Assembly (NCBI GenBank): GCA_019240215.1 | Contig: JAFAYQ010000038.1 | Span: 62,001-126,000, forward strand | Source: Actinomycetota bacterium | GTDB taxonomy: Bacteria > Actinomycetota > Actinomycetes > Streptosporangiales > Streptosporangiaceae | DNA length: 64,000 nucleotides | Reading direction: 5' to 3' | Part shown: piece by piece, positions 24,593 through 35,056 of the stretch | Layout: each line of letters begins with the position of its first letter | Numbering within the stretch: the first letter of the stretch is position 1 | Made by a program: the position numbers and the translations under genes | The notes under the pieces: model-generated | Database searches by the model: none | What the model saw: the letters and a program-made list of their open reading frames with translations, nothing else | What the model was told of the DNA's origin: nothing

Positions 24593-26341
24593 TTGCGATC
24601 CGCGGTCGAGGCCTGGGTCGCCGATGACCCCGACCCGGGCACCCGGGCCGAGCTGGCCGCCCTGCTCCAAGCGGGCGACACCGAGGGATTGGCCAGCCGG
24701 TTCGCCGAGCCGCTGACGTTCGGCACGGCCGGCATCCGGGGCGCGCTGGGGCCCGGCCCGGCCCGGATGAACCGCGCCACCGTGCGCCGGACCGCGGCCG
24801 GCCTGGCCCGCTACCTGGACGAAGCGAAGCCGGAGGCCAACGAGCAGCCGGTGGTCATCGGCCACGACGCCCGCCGCGGCTCCCCGGAGTTCGCCGACGA
24901 GGCGGCCCGGGTGCTGACCGGGGCCGGCCGCCGGGTGCTGCGGCTGCCCGGCCCGGTGCCGACCCCGGTGCTGGCGTTCGCTGTCCGTCACCTGGGGGCG
25001 GTGGCCGGGGTGATGGTCACCGCCAGCCACAACCCCCGCGACGACAACGGGGTCAAGGTGTACTGGACTGACGGCGGGCAGATCGTGCCGCCGGTCGACA
25101 CCGGCATCGCGGCCGCCGCCGGTGCGGCCGGCCCGCTGCTCGACCTGCCGCTCGGGGACACCGGGGAGGCCCTCGGCGACGAGGTCACCCAGGCCTACCT
25201 GGACGCGATCGTGGCCGCGGTCCCGCCCGACAACCCGCCCGCCGGCCAGCTCGCCTACGCGGCCCGCGCGCAGCTTCGCATCGCCTACACCCCCATGCAC
25301 GGGGTCGGCCTGGCCACCATGCTGCGGGCGTTCAGCCAGGCCGGCTTCGCCCCGCCCGCGGTCGTGGCCGAACAGGCCGAGCCCGACGGCATGTTCCCGA
25401 CCCTGCCCAAGCCCAACCCGGAGGAACCGGGCGCCCTCGATCTGCTGCTGGCCGAGGCCACCCGGACCGGCGCCGACCTGGCGCTGGCCAACGACCCCGA
25501 CGCCGACCGGCTGGCGGTGGCCCTCCCGGACCCAGCCGCGCCAAACGGCTGGCGGGTGCTGACCGGCGACGAACTGGGCGGGCTGCTGGGCGACCACCTG
25601 ATCCGGCACACCCCCGACCCCGAACGACGGCTGCTGGTCACCACGATCGTGTCGGCCGGCCTGCTCGGCGAGCTGGCGGCTGCGGCCGGCGCCGCCCACG
25701 CCGAGACCCTGACCGGCTTCAAGTGGATCATGCGGGCCGCCGACGGCCCCGCCGCCCAGGGTCACCAGTTCCTGTTCGGTTACGAAGAGGCCCTCGGCTT
25801 CGCCGTCACCGACCTGGTCCGGGACAAGGACGGCATGTCGGCCGCGCTGGTGCTGGCGGCTGCGGCGGCCGGCGCCCGCAGCCGGGGACAGACGCTGACC
25901 GATGCCCTGGACGACATCGCCCGGCGCTTCGGCTTGTACGTGACCAGCCAGTTCTCGGTCGAGCTGGCGGGCGGCCCGGAAGCCGGGGCCGCGCTGCTGG
26001 CCGCCGCCCGCAGCGCCCCGCCGCTGTCGCTGCTCGGCCAGCCCGTCACCACCATTGACGACTTCGGGCTGGGCCTGCGGACCCAGGCCGACGGCACCAA
26101 GGACCCGCTCACCCTGCCCCGCCAGGACGCCATCATCTGGCTGGCGGCCGATAGGACCAGGGTGGCTGTCCGGCCCAGCGGCACCGAGCCTAAGGTGAAG
26201 ATCTACTTGCAGGTGGTGCTGCCCGTCGCGGACCCGGATTCGCCTGCTGGCGATCTGTCCACGGCGGGCCCGCTCCGGGCTCAGGCGGCCCGGCGGCTGG
26301 CGGACCTGCGTCAGGAAGTATCGGAGGTGCTGCACCTGTGA
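24593..26341 (+). CDS. Phospho-sugar mutase, probably phosphopentomutase/phosphoglucomutase
   Basis: 582 residues of the alpha-D-phosphohexomutase superfamily. [18 protein letters not shown] near residue 43; the phosphoserine loop [17 protein letters not shown] near 141; the metal loop [15 protein letters not shown] near 303; the sugar loop [10 protein letters not shown]; and the phosphate loop [13 protein letters not shown] near 527. Length and the deoC overlap (GTGA, 4 bases) suggest it converts (deoxy)ribose 1-phosphate to the 5-phosphate, feeding DeoC. The start is a TTG with no strong ribosome site and could be further upstream. Confidence 0.85.
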   Translation: MRSAVEAWVADDPDPGTRAELAALLQAGDTEGLASRFAEPLTFGTAGIRGALGPGPARMNRATVRRTAAGLARYLDEAKPEANEQPVVIGHDARRGSPEFADEAARVLTGAGRRVLRLPGPVPTPVLAFAVRHLGAVAGVMVTASHNPRDDNGVKVYWTDGGQIVPPVDTGIAAAAGAAGPLLDLPLGDTGEALGDEVTQAYLDAIVAAVPPDNPPAGQLAYAARAQLRIAYTPMHGVGLATMLRAFSQAGFAPPAVVAEQAEPDGMFPTLPKPNPEEPGALDLLLAEATRTGADLALANDPDADRLAVALPDPAAPNGWRVLTGDELGGLLGDHLIRHTPDPERRLLVTTIVSAGLLGELAAAAGAAHAETLTGFKWIMRAADGPAAQGHQFLFGYEEALGFAVTDLVRDKDGMSAALVLAAAAAGARSRGQTLTDALDDIARRFGLYVTSQFSVELAGGPEAGAALLAAARSAPPLSLLGQPVTTIDDFGLGLRTQADGTKDPLTLPRQDAIIWLAADRTRVAVRPSGTEPKVKIYLQVVLPVADPDSPAGDLSTAGPLRAQAARRLADLRQEVSEVLHL

Positions 26342-27015
26342 CCGAGTCCCTGACTCGCCGCCAGCTGGCCGAGATGATTGACCACACGCTGCTGGCGCCT
26401 GAGGCGACCGAGAAGGACATCACCGCGCTGTGCGCCGAGGCGCGCCAGCTCGGCGTGTACGCGGTGTGCGTGTCACCCACGCTGACCTCGATCGCCGCCC
26501 GGGATCTGCCCGGCCAGGAGATCAAGGTGGCCGCGGTGGCCGGGTTCCCGTCCGGGGCCCACAGCGCCGGGCTCAAGGCCCAGGAGGCCTCGATCGCGGC
26601 CGCCACCGGCGCCCACGAGGTCGACATGGTCATCAACCTCGGGCTGGCCAAGGCGGGCCGCTGGAAGGACGTGGAGCAGGAGATCGCCGCCGTCCGCGGC
26701 GAGATCCCCAGCCCGACCGTGCTCAAGGTCATCATCGAGTCGGCCGTGCTCGGCGACGAGGAAATCGTCAACGCCTGCCAGACCGCCGAGAGCGCCGGGG
26801 CCGACTTCGTGAAGACCTCGACCGGCTTCCACCCGGCCGGCGGGGCCACCACCGCCGCCGTCGAGCTGATGGCCAAGACGGTGGGGCCGCGGCTGGGGGT
26901 CAAGGCCTCGGGCGGCATCCGCACCGCCGCCGACGCGCTGGCCATGGTCGGGGCCGGGGCCACCCGGCTCGGCATGTCCCGGACCGCCGCCATCCTCGCC
27001 GAACTGCCCAACTGA
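26338..27015 (+). CDS. deoC: Deoxyribose-phosphate aldolase
   Basis: 225 residues, a full-length class I aldolase. [16 protein letters not shown] at residue 13, [33 protein letters not shown] near 94, [14 protein letters not shown] near 128, and [18 protein letters not shown] near 158 with the Schiff-base Lys; [16 protein letters not shown] carries the second Lys near 187. It cleaves deoxyribose 5-phosphate to acetaldehyde and glyceraldehyde 3-phosphate. The start overlaps the mutase stop, so the two are translationally coupled. Confidence 0.95.
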   Translation: MTESLTRRQLAEMIDHTLLAPEATEKDITALCAEARQLGVYAVCVSPTLTSIAARDLPGQEIKVAAVAGFPSGAHSAGLKAQEASIAAATGAHEVDMVINLGLAKAGRWKDVEQEIAAVRGEIPSPTVLKVIIESAVLGDEEIVNACQTAESAGADFVKTSTGFHPAGGATTAAVELMAKTVGPRLGVKASGGIRTAADALAMVGAGATRLGMSRTAAILAELPN

Positions 27016-27063
27016 GACCAAGAGGCCAACTGAGACCAAGAGGCCAGCTGAGGCCACGAGGCC
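27010..27063. repeat. Three-unit 18-bp tandem repeat between deoC and the ureidopropionase gene
   Basis: AACTGAGACCAAGAGGCC occurs twice in direct succession (27010-27027, 27028-27045), followed by a diverged third copy (27046-27063). Each copy carries a purine-rich GAGG core. The first unit includes the end of deoC. It lies just before the GAGAGGAG ribosome site of the next gene. It is probably slippage-generated spacer; a role in mRNA structure is not excluded. Confidence 0.8.
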
Positions 27064-27085
27064 AGCAAGACCGAGAGGAGCTGCC

Positions 27086-27925
27086 ATGACCACTATTCGC
27101 GCCGCCCTGGTCCAGCAGAAGTGGACCGGCGACAAAGAATCCATGATCAAAAACGCCGTCGACGCGCTACGGGAAGCGGCCAGCCAGGGGGCCCAGGTGG
27201 CCTGCCTGCAGGAGCTGTTCTACGGCCCGTACTTCTGCCAGGTGCAGGACCCGCAGTGGTACAGCTGGACCGAGGCGGTGCCCGGCGGCCCCACCACCAG
27301 CCTGATGCAGGACCTGGCCCGCGAGCTGAACATGGTGCTCGTGGTCCCGGTCTACGAGGTCGAGCAGGAGGGTGTCTACTACAACACCGCCGCCGTCATC
27401 GACGCCGACGGCAGCTACCTCGGCAAGCACCGCAAGAACCACATTCCGCAGGTCAACGGGTTCTGGGAGAAGTACTACTTCCGGCCTGGCAACCTCGGCT
27501 ACCCGGTGTTCGACACCGCGGTCGGCAAGGTCGGCGTCTACATCTGCTACGAGCGGCACTTCCCCGAGGGCTGGCGCGCGCTCGGCCTCGGCGGCGCCAA
27601 GATCGTGTTCAACCCGTCCGCCACCAGCCGCGGCCTGTCCGAGTACCTGTGGAAGCTGGAGCAGACCTCGGCCGCGGTCGCCAACGAGTACTTCGTCGGC
27701 ACGATCAACCGGGTCGGCGTGGAGCCGCTCGGCGACGACGATTTCTACGGCCAGTCCTACTTCGCCGACCCGCGCGGCCAGATCATGGGCGGCACCGCCT
27801 CCGACAACGCCGACGAGCTGGTCATCCGCGACCTCGACATGGACCTGCTGGAAGAGGTCCGGCACCAGTGGCAGTTCTACCGCGACCGCCGCCCGGACTC
27901 CTACGGCCAGCTCACCCAGCCCTGA
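27086..27925 (+). CDS. N-carbamoyl-beta-alanine amidohydrolase (beta-ureidopropionase), nitrilase superfamily
   Basis: 279 residues. The nitrilase triad is visible: Glu in CLQELFYGPYFCQ (about 43), Lys in HRKNHIPQVNGFWEKYYF (about 116) and Cys in VYICYERHFPEGWRALG (about 153). The GFWEKYYFRPGNLGYPVF segment is typical of ureidopropionases. It hydrolyses carbamoyl-beta-alanine to beta-alanine, CO2 and ammonia, the last step of reductive pyrimidine breakdown. GAGAGGAG precedes the ATG; its stop overlaps the next start by one base. Confidence 0.88.
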   Translation: MTTIRAALVQQKWTGDKESMIKNAVDALREAASQGAQVACLQELFYGPYFCQVQDPQWYSWTEAVPGGPTTSLMQDLARELNMVLVVPVYEVEQEGVYYNTAAVIDADGSYLGKHRKNHIPQVNGFWEKYYFRPGNLGYPVFDTAVGKVGVYICYERHFPEGWRALGLGGAKIVFNPSATSRGLSEYLWKLEQTSAAVANEYFVGTINRVGVEPLGDDDFYGQSYFADPRGQIMGGTASDNADELVIRDLDMDLLEEVRHQWQFYRDRRPDSYGQLTQP

Positions 27926-29322
27926 TGCGCACGCTCATCCGCGGTGGCACCGTCGTCACCGCCACCGGCAGCTTCCCGGCCGACGTGCTGATCGACGGCG
28001 AGAAGATCGCCGCCCTGCTCGACCCCGCCCACACCGACGCGCTGGCGGGCACGGCCGACCGCGTCCTCGACGCGGCCGGCCTGTACGTCATGCCGGGCGG
28101 GATCGACGTCCACACCCACCTGGAGATGCCGTTCGGCGGCACGTTCTCGGTCGACGACTTCGAGACCGGGACCCGGGCCGCCGCCTGGGGCGGGACGACC
28201 ACGATCGTCGACTTCCCCGTGCAGAAGAAGGGCAGCACGCTCACCGAGACGCTGGACACCTGGCACGGCAAGGCCAGCGGCAAGGCCAGCATCGACTACG
28301 GCTTCCACATGATCGTGTCCGACGTCAACGACACGACCCTGAAAGAGATGGACGCCCTGGTCGGCGAGGGCGTGACCAGCTTCAAGATGTTCATGGCGTA
28401 CCCGGGCGTGTTCTACGCGACCGACGACGAGATCCTGCGGGCCATGCAGCGGGCGGCCGGCAACGGCGCCACGATCATGATGCACGCCGAGAACGGCATC
28501 GCCATCGACGAACTGGTCCGGCAGGCGCTGGCGGCCGGCCACACCGACCCGGGCTGGCACGGCCGCACCCGGCCGCCCGAACTCGAAGGCGAAGCCACCG
28601 CCCGGGCCATCCGGCTGGCCCAGGTGGCGGGCGCGCCGCTGTACATCGTGCACCTGTCGGCTAAGCAGGCCCTCGACGCGGTGACCGAGGCCCGGGACGG
28701 CGGCCGCCCGGTGTTCGCCGAGACCTGCCCGCAGTACCTCTACCTGTCCCAGGACGACCTGGACCAGCCGGGGTTCGAGGGGGCCAAGTACGTGGCCTCG
28801 CCGCCGGTCCGGCCCAAGGAGCACTGGCAGCACATCTGGCGCGGGCTGCGCAGCAACGACCTGTCGGTGGTGTCGACCGACCACTGCCCGTTCTGCTACA
28901 AGGACCAGAAGGAACTGGGCCAGGGCGACTTCTCCAAGATCCCCAACGGCATCCCCGGGGTCGAGCACCGGATCGACCTGCTGCACCAGGGGGTGGCCGA
29001 CGGCGAGCTGTCCCCGGCTCGCTGGGTCGAGGTCAACTCGACCACCCCGGCCCGGATGTTCGGGCTGTACCCGCGCAAGGGCACGATCGCGCCCGGCTCC
29101 GACGCCGACATCGTGCTCTACGACCCCACCGCCAAGCACGTGCTGTCGGCCGCCACCCACCACATGAACGTGGATTACTCGGCCTACGAGGGCCGCGAGG
29201 TGACCGGCCAGGTCAAGACCGTGCTGTCCCGCGGCGACATCCTGATCGAGAACGGAGAGTGGCACGGTTCCGCCGGGCGCGGCAAGTACCTGGCCCGCGG
29301 CACCTGCCAGTACCTGGGGTAA
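27925..29322 (+). CDS. Dihydropyrimidinase / D-hydantoinase
   Basis: 465 residues. Amidohydrolase motifs: the HxH of PGGIDVHTHLEMPFGG near residue 60, the carbamylated Lys in GVTSFKMFMAYPGVFY near 155, MMHAENG and LYIVHLSAKQALDAV with the next His ligands, and VSTDHCPF near 318 with the catalytic Asp. It opens dihydrouracil or hydantoin rings to carbamoyl amino acids that the upstream enzyme then hydrolyses. The ATG overlaps the preceding stop (TGATG), so the two steps are translationally coupled. Confidence 0.92.
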   Translation: MRTLIRGGTVVTATGSFPADVLIDGEKIAALLDPAHTDALAGTADRVLDAAGLYVMPGGIDVHTHLEMPFGGTFSVDDFETGTRAAAWGGTTTIVDFPVQKKGSTLTETLDTWHGKASGKASIDYGFHMIVSDVNDTTLKEMDALVGEGVTSFKMFMAYPGVFYATDDEILRAMQRAAGNGATIMMHAENGIAIDELVRQALAAGHTDPGWHGRTRPPELEGEATARAIRLAQVAGAPLYIVHLSAKQALDAVTEARDGGRPVFAETCPQYLYLSQDDLDQPGFEGAKYVASPPVRPKEHWQHIWRGLRSNDLSVVSTDHCPFCYKDQKELGQGDFSKIPNGIPGVEHRIDLLHQGVADGELSPARWVEVNSTTPARMFGLYPRKGTIAPGSDADIVLYDPTAKHVLSAATHHMNVDYSAYEGREVTGQVKTVLSRGDILIENGEWHGSAGRGKYLARGTCQYLG

Positions 29323-29332
29323 AGGGGGGACG

Positions 29333-30328
29333 ATGGACATCGGCCTGGTGCTGCAGAACGACCCGCCGGCTCAGCACGTCATCGAGCTGGCCCGGCGGGC
29401 CGACGCGGGCGGCTACAGCCACGTGTGGACGTTCGACTCGCATGTGCTGTGGCAGGAGCCGTTCGTGGTCTACTCGCAGATCCTCGCGCAGACCGCCAAC
29501 GTCAAGGTCGGCCCGTTCGTGACCAACCCGCTGACCCGCGAGCCGTCGGTCACCGCGTCGCTGTTCGCCACCCTGAACGACCAGTTCGGCAACCGCACGG
29601 TGTGCGGCATCGGCCGCGGTGACTCGGCCCTGCGGGTACTCGGCCGCAAGCCCGCCTCGCTGGCCACGTTGTCGCACGCCATGCGGGTGATCCGCGACCT
29701 CGCCGAGGGCCGCGAGGTCGACTACGACGGCACTCCGGTCCGCATCCCCTGGGTCCGGGACGGAAAGCTCGAGCTGTGGATGGCCGGTTACGGCCCCAAG
29801 GCGCTCAAACTGTGCGGGGAGGAGGCCGACGGCTTCATCCTGCAGTGCGCCGACCCGGCCATCGCCCGCTGGACGGTCGGCACCGTGCGGGCGGCGGCGG
29901 CCGCGGCCGGCCGGGATCCGGCCGACGTCACCATCTGCGTGGCCGCCCCCGCCTACGTGGGCACCGACCTGGCCCACCAGCGCGACCAGACCCGCTGGTT
30001 CGGCGGCATGGTCGGCAACCACGTCGCCGACCTGGTGGCCCGCTACGGCGGCTCCGGCGAGACGATCCCGCGGGCGCTGACCGACTACATCGAGGCCCGC
30101 CAGGGCTACGACTACTCTCACCACGGCAAGGCCGGCAACCCCACCACCGACTTCGTGCCGGACGAGGTGGTGGATCGCTTCTGCCTGCTCGGCCCCATCG
30201 AAGCGCACCGGGACCGGCTGCGCGAGCTGCGCGAGATCGGCGCCGACAACTTCAGCGTCTACCTCATGCACGACGACGCCGACGCCACCCTCGACGCCTA
30301 CGCCAAACACGTCATCGGCCAGGTCTGA
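29333..30328 (+). CDS. LLM-class, probably F420-dependent, oxidoreductase of the hydantoinase cluster
   Basis: 331 residues of the luciferase-like TIM barrel: MDIGLVLQNDPPAQHVIELA, GYSHVWTFDSHVLWQEPFVV, VGPFVTNPLTREPSVTASLF, GIGRGDSALRVLGRKP and LWMAGYGPKALKLCGE, the cofactor-phosphate region. It resembles the family I know as TIGR03842, found beside hydantoinases. It follows the dihydropyrimidinase by 10 bases, with GGGGGGA as ribosome site. It may reduce or oxidise a ring substrate using F420; the reaction is not known. No classical dihydropyrimidine dehydrogenase is in the window. Confidence 0.82.
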   Translation: MDIGLVLQNDPPAQHVIELARRADAGGYSHVWTFDSHVLWQEPFVVYSQILAQTANVKVGPFVTNPLTREPSVTASLFATLNDQFGNRTVCGIGRGDSALRVLGRKPASLATLSHAMRVIRDLAEGREVDYDGTPVRIPWVRDGKLELWMAGYGPKALKLCGEEADGFILQCADPAIARWTVGTVRAAAAAAGRDPADVTICVAAPAYVGTDLAHQRDQTRWFGGMVGNHVADLVARYGGSGETIPRALTDYIEARQGYDYSHHGKAGNPTTDFVPDEVVDRFCLLGPIEAHRDRLRELREIGADNFSVYLMHDDADATLDAYAKHVIGQV

Positions 30329-30330
30329 CC

Positions 30331-32025
30331 GTGGAATTACGGCTGATCCCGGACCGGGCCATCGGGGAGGCGAGCCTCGAGGCCAAGGATGGGCTCGGCT
30401 TCGAGACCTACGCGAAGGTGCTCGCCCGGGCCGCCCGCGGCACCCCGGGGCCGTTCACCATCGGGGTCTTCGGCGAGTGGGGGGTCGGCAAGACCAGCCT
30501 CATGCGCCTGGTTCAGGCCGACCTGGCCCCGACCGACAACGTGGTGACGGTCTGGTTCAACGCCTGGCGGTTCGAGAAGGAGGAACACCCGATCGTCCCG
30601 CTGGTGGGGACGATCATCCAGGAGCTGGAAAAATACCGGTCCCGGAAAGAAAAGCTCAAGGATTCCACCCGGGGGCTGATCCGTGCGCTCCGCGCGGTCG
30701 CGTACGGCTTCTCGGCCAAATCGACGGTCAAGGTGCCCGGATTCGCCGAGGTCGAAGCGTCCTTCGTGGCCAAGGACATGATCGACCGCCAGGAGCAGAT
30801 CGCTCCGGACCCGTTGCTCGACCGCAGCCTCTACTACGGTGCGTTCAACGCGCTGGAGGCGATCGACCTGCCCGCCGACCTGCGCATCGTGGTGCTGATC
30901 GACGACCTCGACCGCTGCTTCCCCGATCAGGCGATCCGGCTCCTGGAAAGCATCAAGCTGGTACTGGCCCAGCGCGGTTTCATCTTCGTCCTCGGGGTGG
31001 CACGGCAGGTGATCGAGGGTTACCTGCAGCATCGGTATTCATCGGACTATGGCATCAAGGACTTCAAAGGCCAGCTTTATTTAGACAAAATTGTTCAGCT
31101 GCCGTTCCATATTCCGCCGAATGCCGGTCGCATGGATGAATTCTGCGCCCGTGTACTGGACGGTCAGCCACCCGAGATCTCCTCCCAGCTCGGCGCGACG
31201 CTGCCGACCATCGCGGAAGCACTGGGCGGTAATCCACGCGCGGTCATCCGCTTCATCAACAATATCCTCGTCGATATGGCGATCAGCTCCGAACTCACTG
31301 CGGTCTCATCAATGGAGCAGATCCCGCTCGACTTTTTCGCCATCTCGCGGTGTCTGGAGCACCGCTGGCCAGAGGTTTACTCGTCGCTGACCGCTGCCGA
31401 TTATCTGGCGGAAGAGGTCTCTTCCTGGCAATTGCCGGGCCTTGTGCGGTTGGCAGAGGGAACGGACCCGAAAGCGCGGATTGCGGCGTCCATGGTCTCG
31501 GATCAGAAACTGGCCCGGCTCCTGCTGAGTGATCGTGGCCGCGCCTGGCTCTCCGATTCCGGTCAGCGGACGGCGAGTGTCGGGTTCCTGCAGAAAGAAC
31601 GCCAATCCAGTCAAGCTGGCCCCGATCCTGCCCCTCGCTACGACACCTATATGTACTTCGATGCGGCCGACCGGGCCGAAGTCATCAGCTTGACGCAGCT
31701 ACTCAGCGCTCAAGGGGTTGATGTCTTCTTCGACGTTGAGGGAACTCCCGTGTCCAGCCGTCTTTCTGAAATCAGCCCGGAGCTGGCCAAGTCCCGGTCG
31801 GTCTGCGTATGTATTGGGCCAAATCCACTGAACGTCGCGCGCGTCAGCCAGGTCGATCTGCTGCTGAGGATCGGACCGGACCGGGTGATTCCCATCTTGC
31901 TGCCCGGCTCCGATCTCGAAAATCTGCCTGCGAGCCTGGCTACCTTCCCGGTCGAGGACTTTAGTTCTGGCGTCCACCCCAGCAAAATCGTCCGTCTGGC
32001 GGGCCTCCTGCTGCGGTCCACCTAG
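30331..32025 (+). CDS. KAP P-loop NTPase fused to a C-terminal TIR domain, putative defence protein
   Basis: 564 residues. KAP-type STAND ATPase: Walker A GVFGEWGVGKTSLMRL near residue 50, NAWRFEKEEHPIVPLV after it, Walker B RIVVLIDDLDRCF near 188 and GGNPRAVIRFINNI near 295. No transmembrane insert is seen, unlike many KAP proteins. Residues 436-564 are TIR-like: YDTYMYFDAADRAEVISLTQ, GVDVFFDVEGTPVSS, SRSVCVCIGPNPL and VIPILLPG. Where NADase TIRs have the catalytic Glu (usually WVxxEL), this reads ARVSQVDLLLR, so activity is uncertain. GTG 30331 lies 2 bases after the LLM gene. Codon use loosens after 31050, a sign of transfer. KAP-TIR fusions fit phage-sensing NAD-depleting systems, but this is inference. 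Confidence 0.75.
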   Translation: MELRLIPDRAIGEASLEAKDGLGFETYAKVLARAARGTPGPFTIGVFGEWGVGKTSLMRLVQADLAPTDNVVTVWFNAWRFEKEEHPIVPLVGTIIQELEKYRSRKEKLKDSTRGLIRALRAVAYGFSAKSTVKVPGFAEVEASFVAKDMIDRQEQIAPDPLLDRSLYYGAFNALEAIDLPADLRIVVLIDDLDRCFPDQAIRLLESIKLVLAQRGFIFVLGVARQVIEGYLQHRYSSDYGIKDFKGQLYLDKIVQLPFHIPPNAGRMDEFCARVLDGQPPEISSQLGATLPTIAEALGGNPRAVIRFINNILVDMAISSELTAVSSMEQIPLDFFAISRCLEHRWPEVYSSLTAADYLAEEVSSWQLPGLVRLAEGTDPKARIAASMVSDQKLARLLLSDRGRAWLSDSGQRTASVGFLQKERQSSQAGPDPAPRYDTYMYFDAADRAEVISLTQLLSAQGVDVFFDVEGTPVSSRLSEISPELAKSRSVCVCIGPNPLNVARVSQVDLLLRIGPDRVIPILLPGSDLENLPASLATFPVEDFSSGVHPSKIVRLAGLLLRST

Positions 32026-32102
32026 CAAGGCGCCGGTCGGGCATCAATCCGCCCGACTTGTGGTTGAACCAGTGAAAGTATTCCGCGAGAAGGCAGCAAC
32101 CG

Positions 32103-32576
32103 ATGTTCCGCGCAAAAGCCCGTGCCGCGAAGCCGACGGCCGAGATCGACCAGCAGCCGGCCGCTGAGATCCGTAAGCCCGATGATCAGTGGAAGCGTGA
32201 GCTGACCGGCCAGCAGTACAGCGTGCTGCGCCGCGGCCACACCGAGATGGCGTGGACCGGCGCCCTGCTTCGCAACAAGAAGGACGGCTCCTACACCTGC
32301 GCGGGCTGCGGCAACGAGCTGTTCCGCTCGGACGCCAAGTTCTATTCCGGCACCGGGTGGCCGAGCTTCTACGAACCGGCCGTGGCCGAAGCGGTCGAGC
32401 TGCGCCCGGACCACAGCCTGTTCATGCGCCGGACTGAAGTCGTCTGCCGCCGCTGCGGCGGGCACCTGGGCCACGTCTTCCACGACGGTCCGCAGCCGAC
32501 CGGCGACCGCTACTGCATCAACTCGGCCGCGCTGACCTTCGAGGCCGCGCCGGCCGCTGAGGCTGAGGAGGCCTGA
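32103..32576 (+). CDS. msrB: Peptide-methionine (R)-S-oxide reductase
   Basis: 157 residues. Two zinc CxxC pairs are seen ([10 protein letters not shown] and [14 protein letters not shown]), with SGTGWPSF between them and the catalytic Cys in [10 protein letters not shown] near the end. It reduces the R-epimer of methionine sulfoxide in proteins. The N-terminal 25 residues are extra and lack a signal peptide, so it is cytosolic. One base separates its stop from the msrA start: an msrBA operon. Confidence 0.95.
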   Translation: MFRAKARAAKPTAEIDQQPAAEIRKPDDQWKRELTGQQYSVLRRGHTEMAWTGALLRNKKDGSYTCAGCGNELFRSDAKFYSGTGWPSFYEPAVAEAVELRPDHSLFMRRTEVVCRRCGGHLGHVFHDGPQPTGDRYCINSAALTFEAAPAAEAEEA

Positions 32577-32577
32577 C

Positions 32578-33123
32578 GTGCTGGGGATCAAGACCGCCAA
32601 GGACCACCCGGCCCCGGCCCCGCCGTTCGAAGGCCACGGCCCGGACGGCGCCGACCGGGCCACGTTCGCGGCCGGCTGCTTCTGGGGGGTCGAGGCCGCG
32701 TTCCGGGCCATCCCCGGCGTGCTGCAGACCGCGGTCGGCTACACCGGCGGCCACACCGCCGACCCGACCTACCGGAAGGTGTGCGGGCACCGGACCGGCC
32801 ACGCCGAGGCGGTCGAGGTGTGGTTCGACCCGGCCCAGGTCAGCTACGCGGACCTGCTGGCGACGTTCTGGAACATCCACAACCCGACCAGCCGCAACCG
32901 CCAGGGGCTGGACTTCGGCAGCCAGTACCGCTCGGCCATCTTCGTCCACGACGAGGCCCAGCAGGCGGCGGCGACCGCATCGCGCGACACCGCCCAGGCC
33001 ACCTTCAAACGCCCGATCGTCACCCAGATCACTCCGGCCTCGGCGTTCTACCGCGCCGAGGAGTACCACCAGCGCTACCTGGAAAAGGGCGGTCGCGCGG
33101 CCTGCGCGGTATCAGTCCTTTAA
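32578..33123 (+). CDS. msrA: Peptide-methionine (S)-S-oxide reductase
   Basis: 181 residues. The catalytic Cys is in [20 protein letters not shown] near residue 34; [16 protein letters not shown] and [14 protein letters not shown] follow, ending with the usual [12 protein letters not shown]. It reduces the S-epimer of methionine sulfoxide and complements msrB. The GTG start is preceded by GAGGCCTGAC and lies directly after msrB. The octamer TTAATTAA covers the stop region, notable in such GC-rich DNA. Confidence 0.95.
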   Translation: MLGIKTAKDHPAPAPPFEGHGPDGADRATFAAGCFWGVEAAFRAIPGVLQTAVGYTGGHTADPTYRKVCGHRTGHAEAVEVWFDPAQVSYADLLATFWNIHNPTSRNRQGLDFGSQYRSAIFVHDEAQQAAATASRDTAQATFKRPIVTQITPASAFYRAEEYHQRYLEKGGRAACAVSVL

Positions 33124-33155
33124 TTAAAGGGTCCCTGCGGTCCGGGGGCTCCGGT

Positions 33156-34366
<1,211 letters not shown>

Positions 34367-34426
34367 CGAGCCTCCGCAGTCGGGATCGCCCTTTAGGTCG
34401 ACATTAAATGATCAAGGGCCGGCTGC

Positions 34427-34936
34427 CTAGCTCTCAGGATCGCCCGTCTCCGCGCCGCCGGGGCCGCTCTCGTCGCCGGAATCGATGACCGGGACCGGCT
34501 TGATCCCCATCCGCTGGGCCAGTTCGGTCAGCAGGATGTCCTGCTGGGCCAGGTGCTCCTGCACGTGGGCGACCTCGTGCAGGGTGGCGCTGGCGTCGTG
34601 GAACGTCGCCTCCGAGCGCTTGTCGGCCGCGTCGGCCTGCACGTTCTGGCCGACCATGATCACCGACAGCAGCACCAGCTGCAGGAACGTCTGCGCCACC
34701 CAGGACACGATCGCGGACGCGCCCGCGTGGATCGCGTCCGGCAGGCTGATCAGGTCGAACAGCGCGAACAAATACGCGCACCACATGCTGCCGACCGCCC
34801 GGGTGATCGCGATCGCGACCCGGGTGTTGAACCGGTTGATCGCGCTCCCGTGCGGCAGCAGGTCGTTAACCCGGACCGGGCCGTCGGCCAGGCGCGAGGC
34901 GATGTGCGGGTGGCGGATGTGCTGATAGAGGGTCAC
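34427..34936 (-). CDS. DUF1003-like small membrane protein
   Basis: 169 residues with two hydrophobic segments, AVGSMWCAYLFALFDLISLP and WVAQTFLQLVLLSVIMVG, then VQADAADKRSEATFHDASAT and a coiled helix (HEVAHVQEHLAQQDILLTEL). This is the DUF1003 layout, two helices followed by a cytosolic N-Q-x-x-A-D-K-R helix. The acidic Gly/Ser tail is disordered. GGGAAGG lies 6 bases before the GTG at 34936. Function of DUF1003 is unknown. Confidence 0.68.
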   Translation of the reverse strand: MTLYQHIRHPHIASRLADGPVRVNDLLPHGSAINRFNTRVAIAITRAVGSMWCAYLFALFDLISLPDAIHAGASAIVSWVAQTFLQLVLLSVIMVGQNVQADAADKRSEATFHDASATLHEVAHVQEHLAQQDILLTELAQRMGIKPVPVIDSGDESGPGGAETGDPES

Positions 34937-35056
34937 GGCGGCCCCTTCCCCAGGCGTCACGGGCGTGCTCGTAGCGACCCGCCAGCGTAGTGACCGGGAG
35001 CCGCCGCGGGAGCGGGACCGTCTGTAGTCAGAGCCGTCTCAGAGGAAGCCGGGCCC

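Noticed and set aside
24581-26335. 584-codon minus-strand frame opposite the phospho-sugar mutase
   Set aside because: All mutase motifs are on the plus strand; the antisense reading is repetitive Gly/Gln/Val/Arg sequence.
27010-27063. CRISPR-like array in the 18-bp repeats
   Set aside because: The units are directly adjacent without spacers; it is an ordinary tandem repeat. No CRISPR array was seen anywhere.
27121-27924. Upstream extension of the dihydropyrimidinase frame to 27121
   Set aside because: It lies in the wrong frame over the ureidopropionase gene; the ATG at 27925 overlaps the preceding stop and opens the canonical N-terminus.
29776-30330. Upstream extension of the KAP-TIR frame into the LLM gene
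   Set aside because: The extension is an Arg-rich shadow of the LLM gene; GTG 30331 gives the KAP-like N-terminus.
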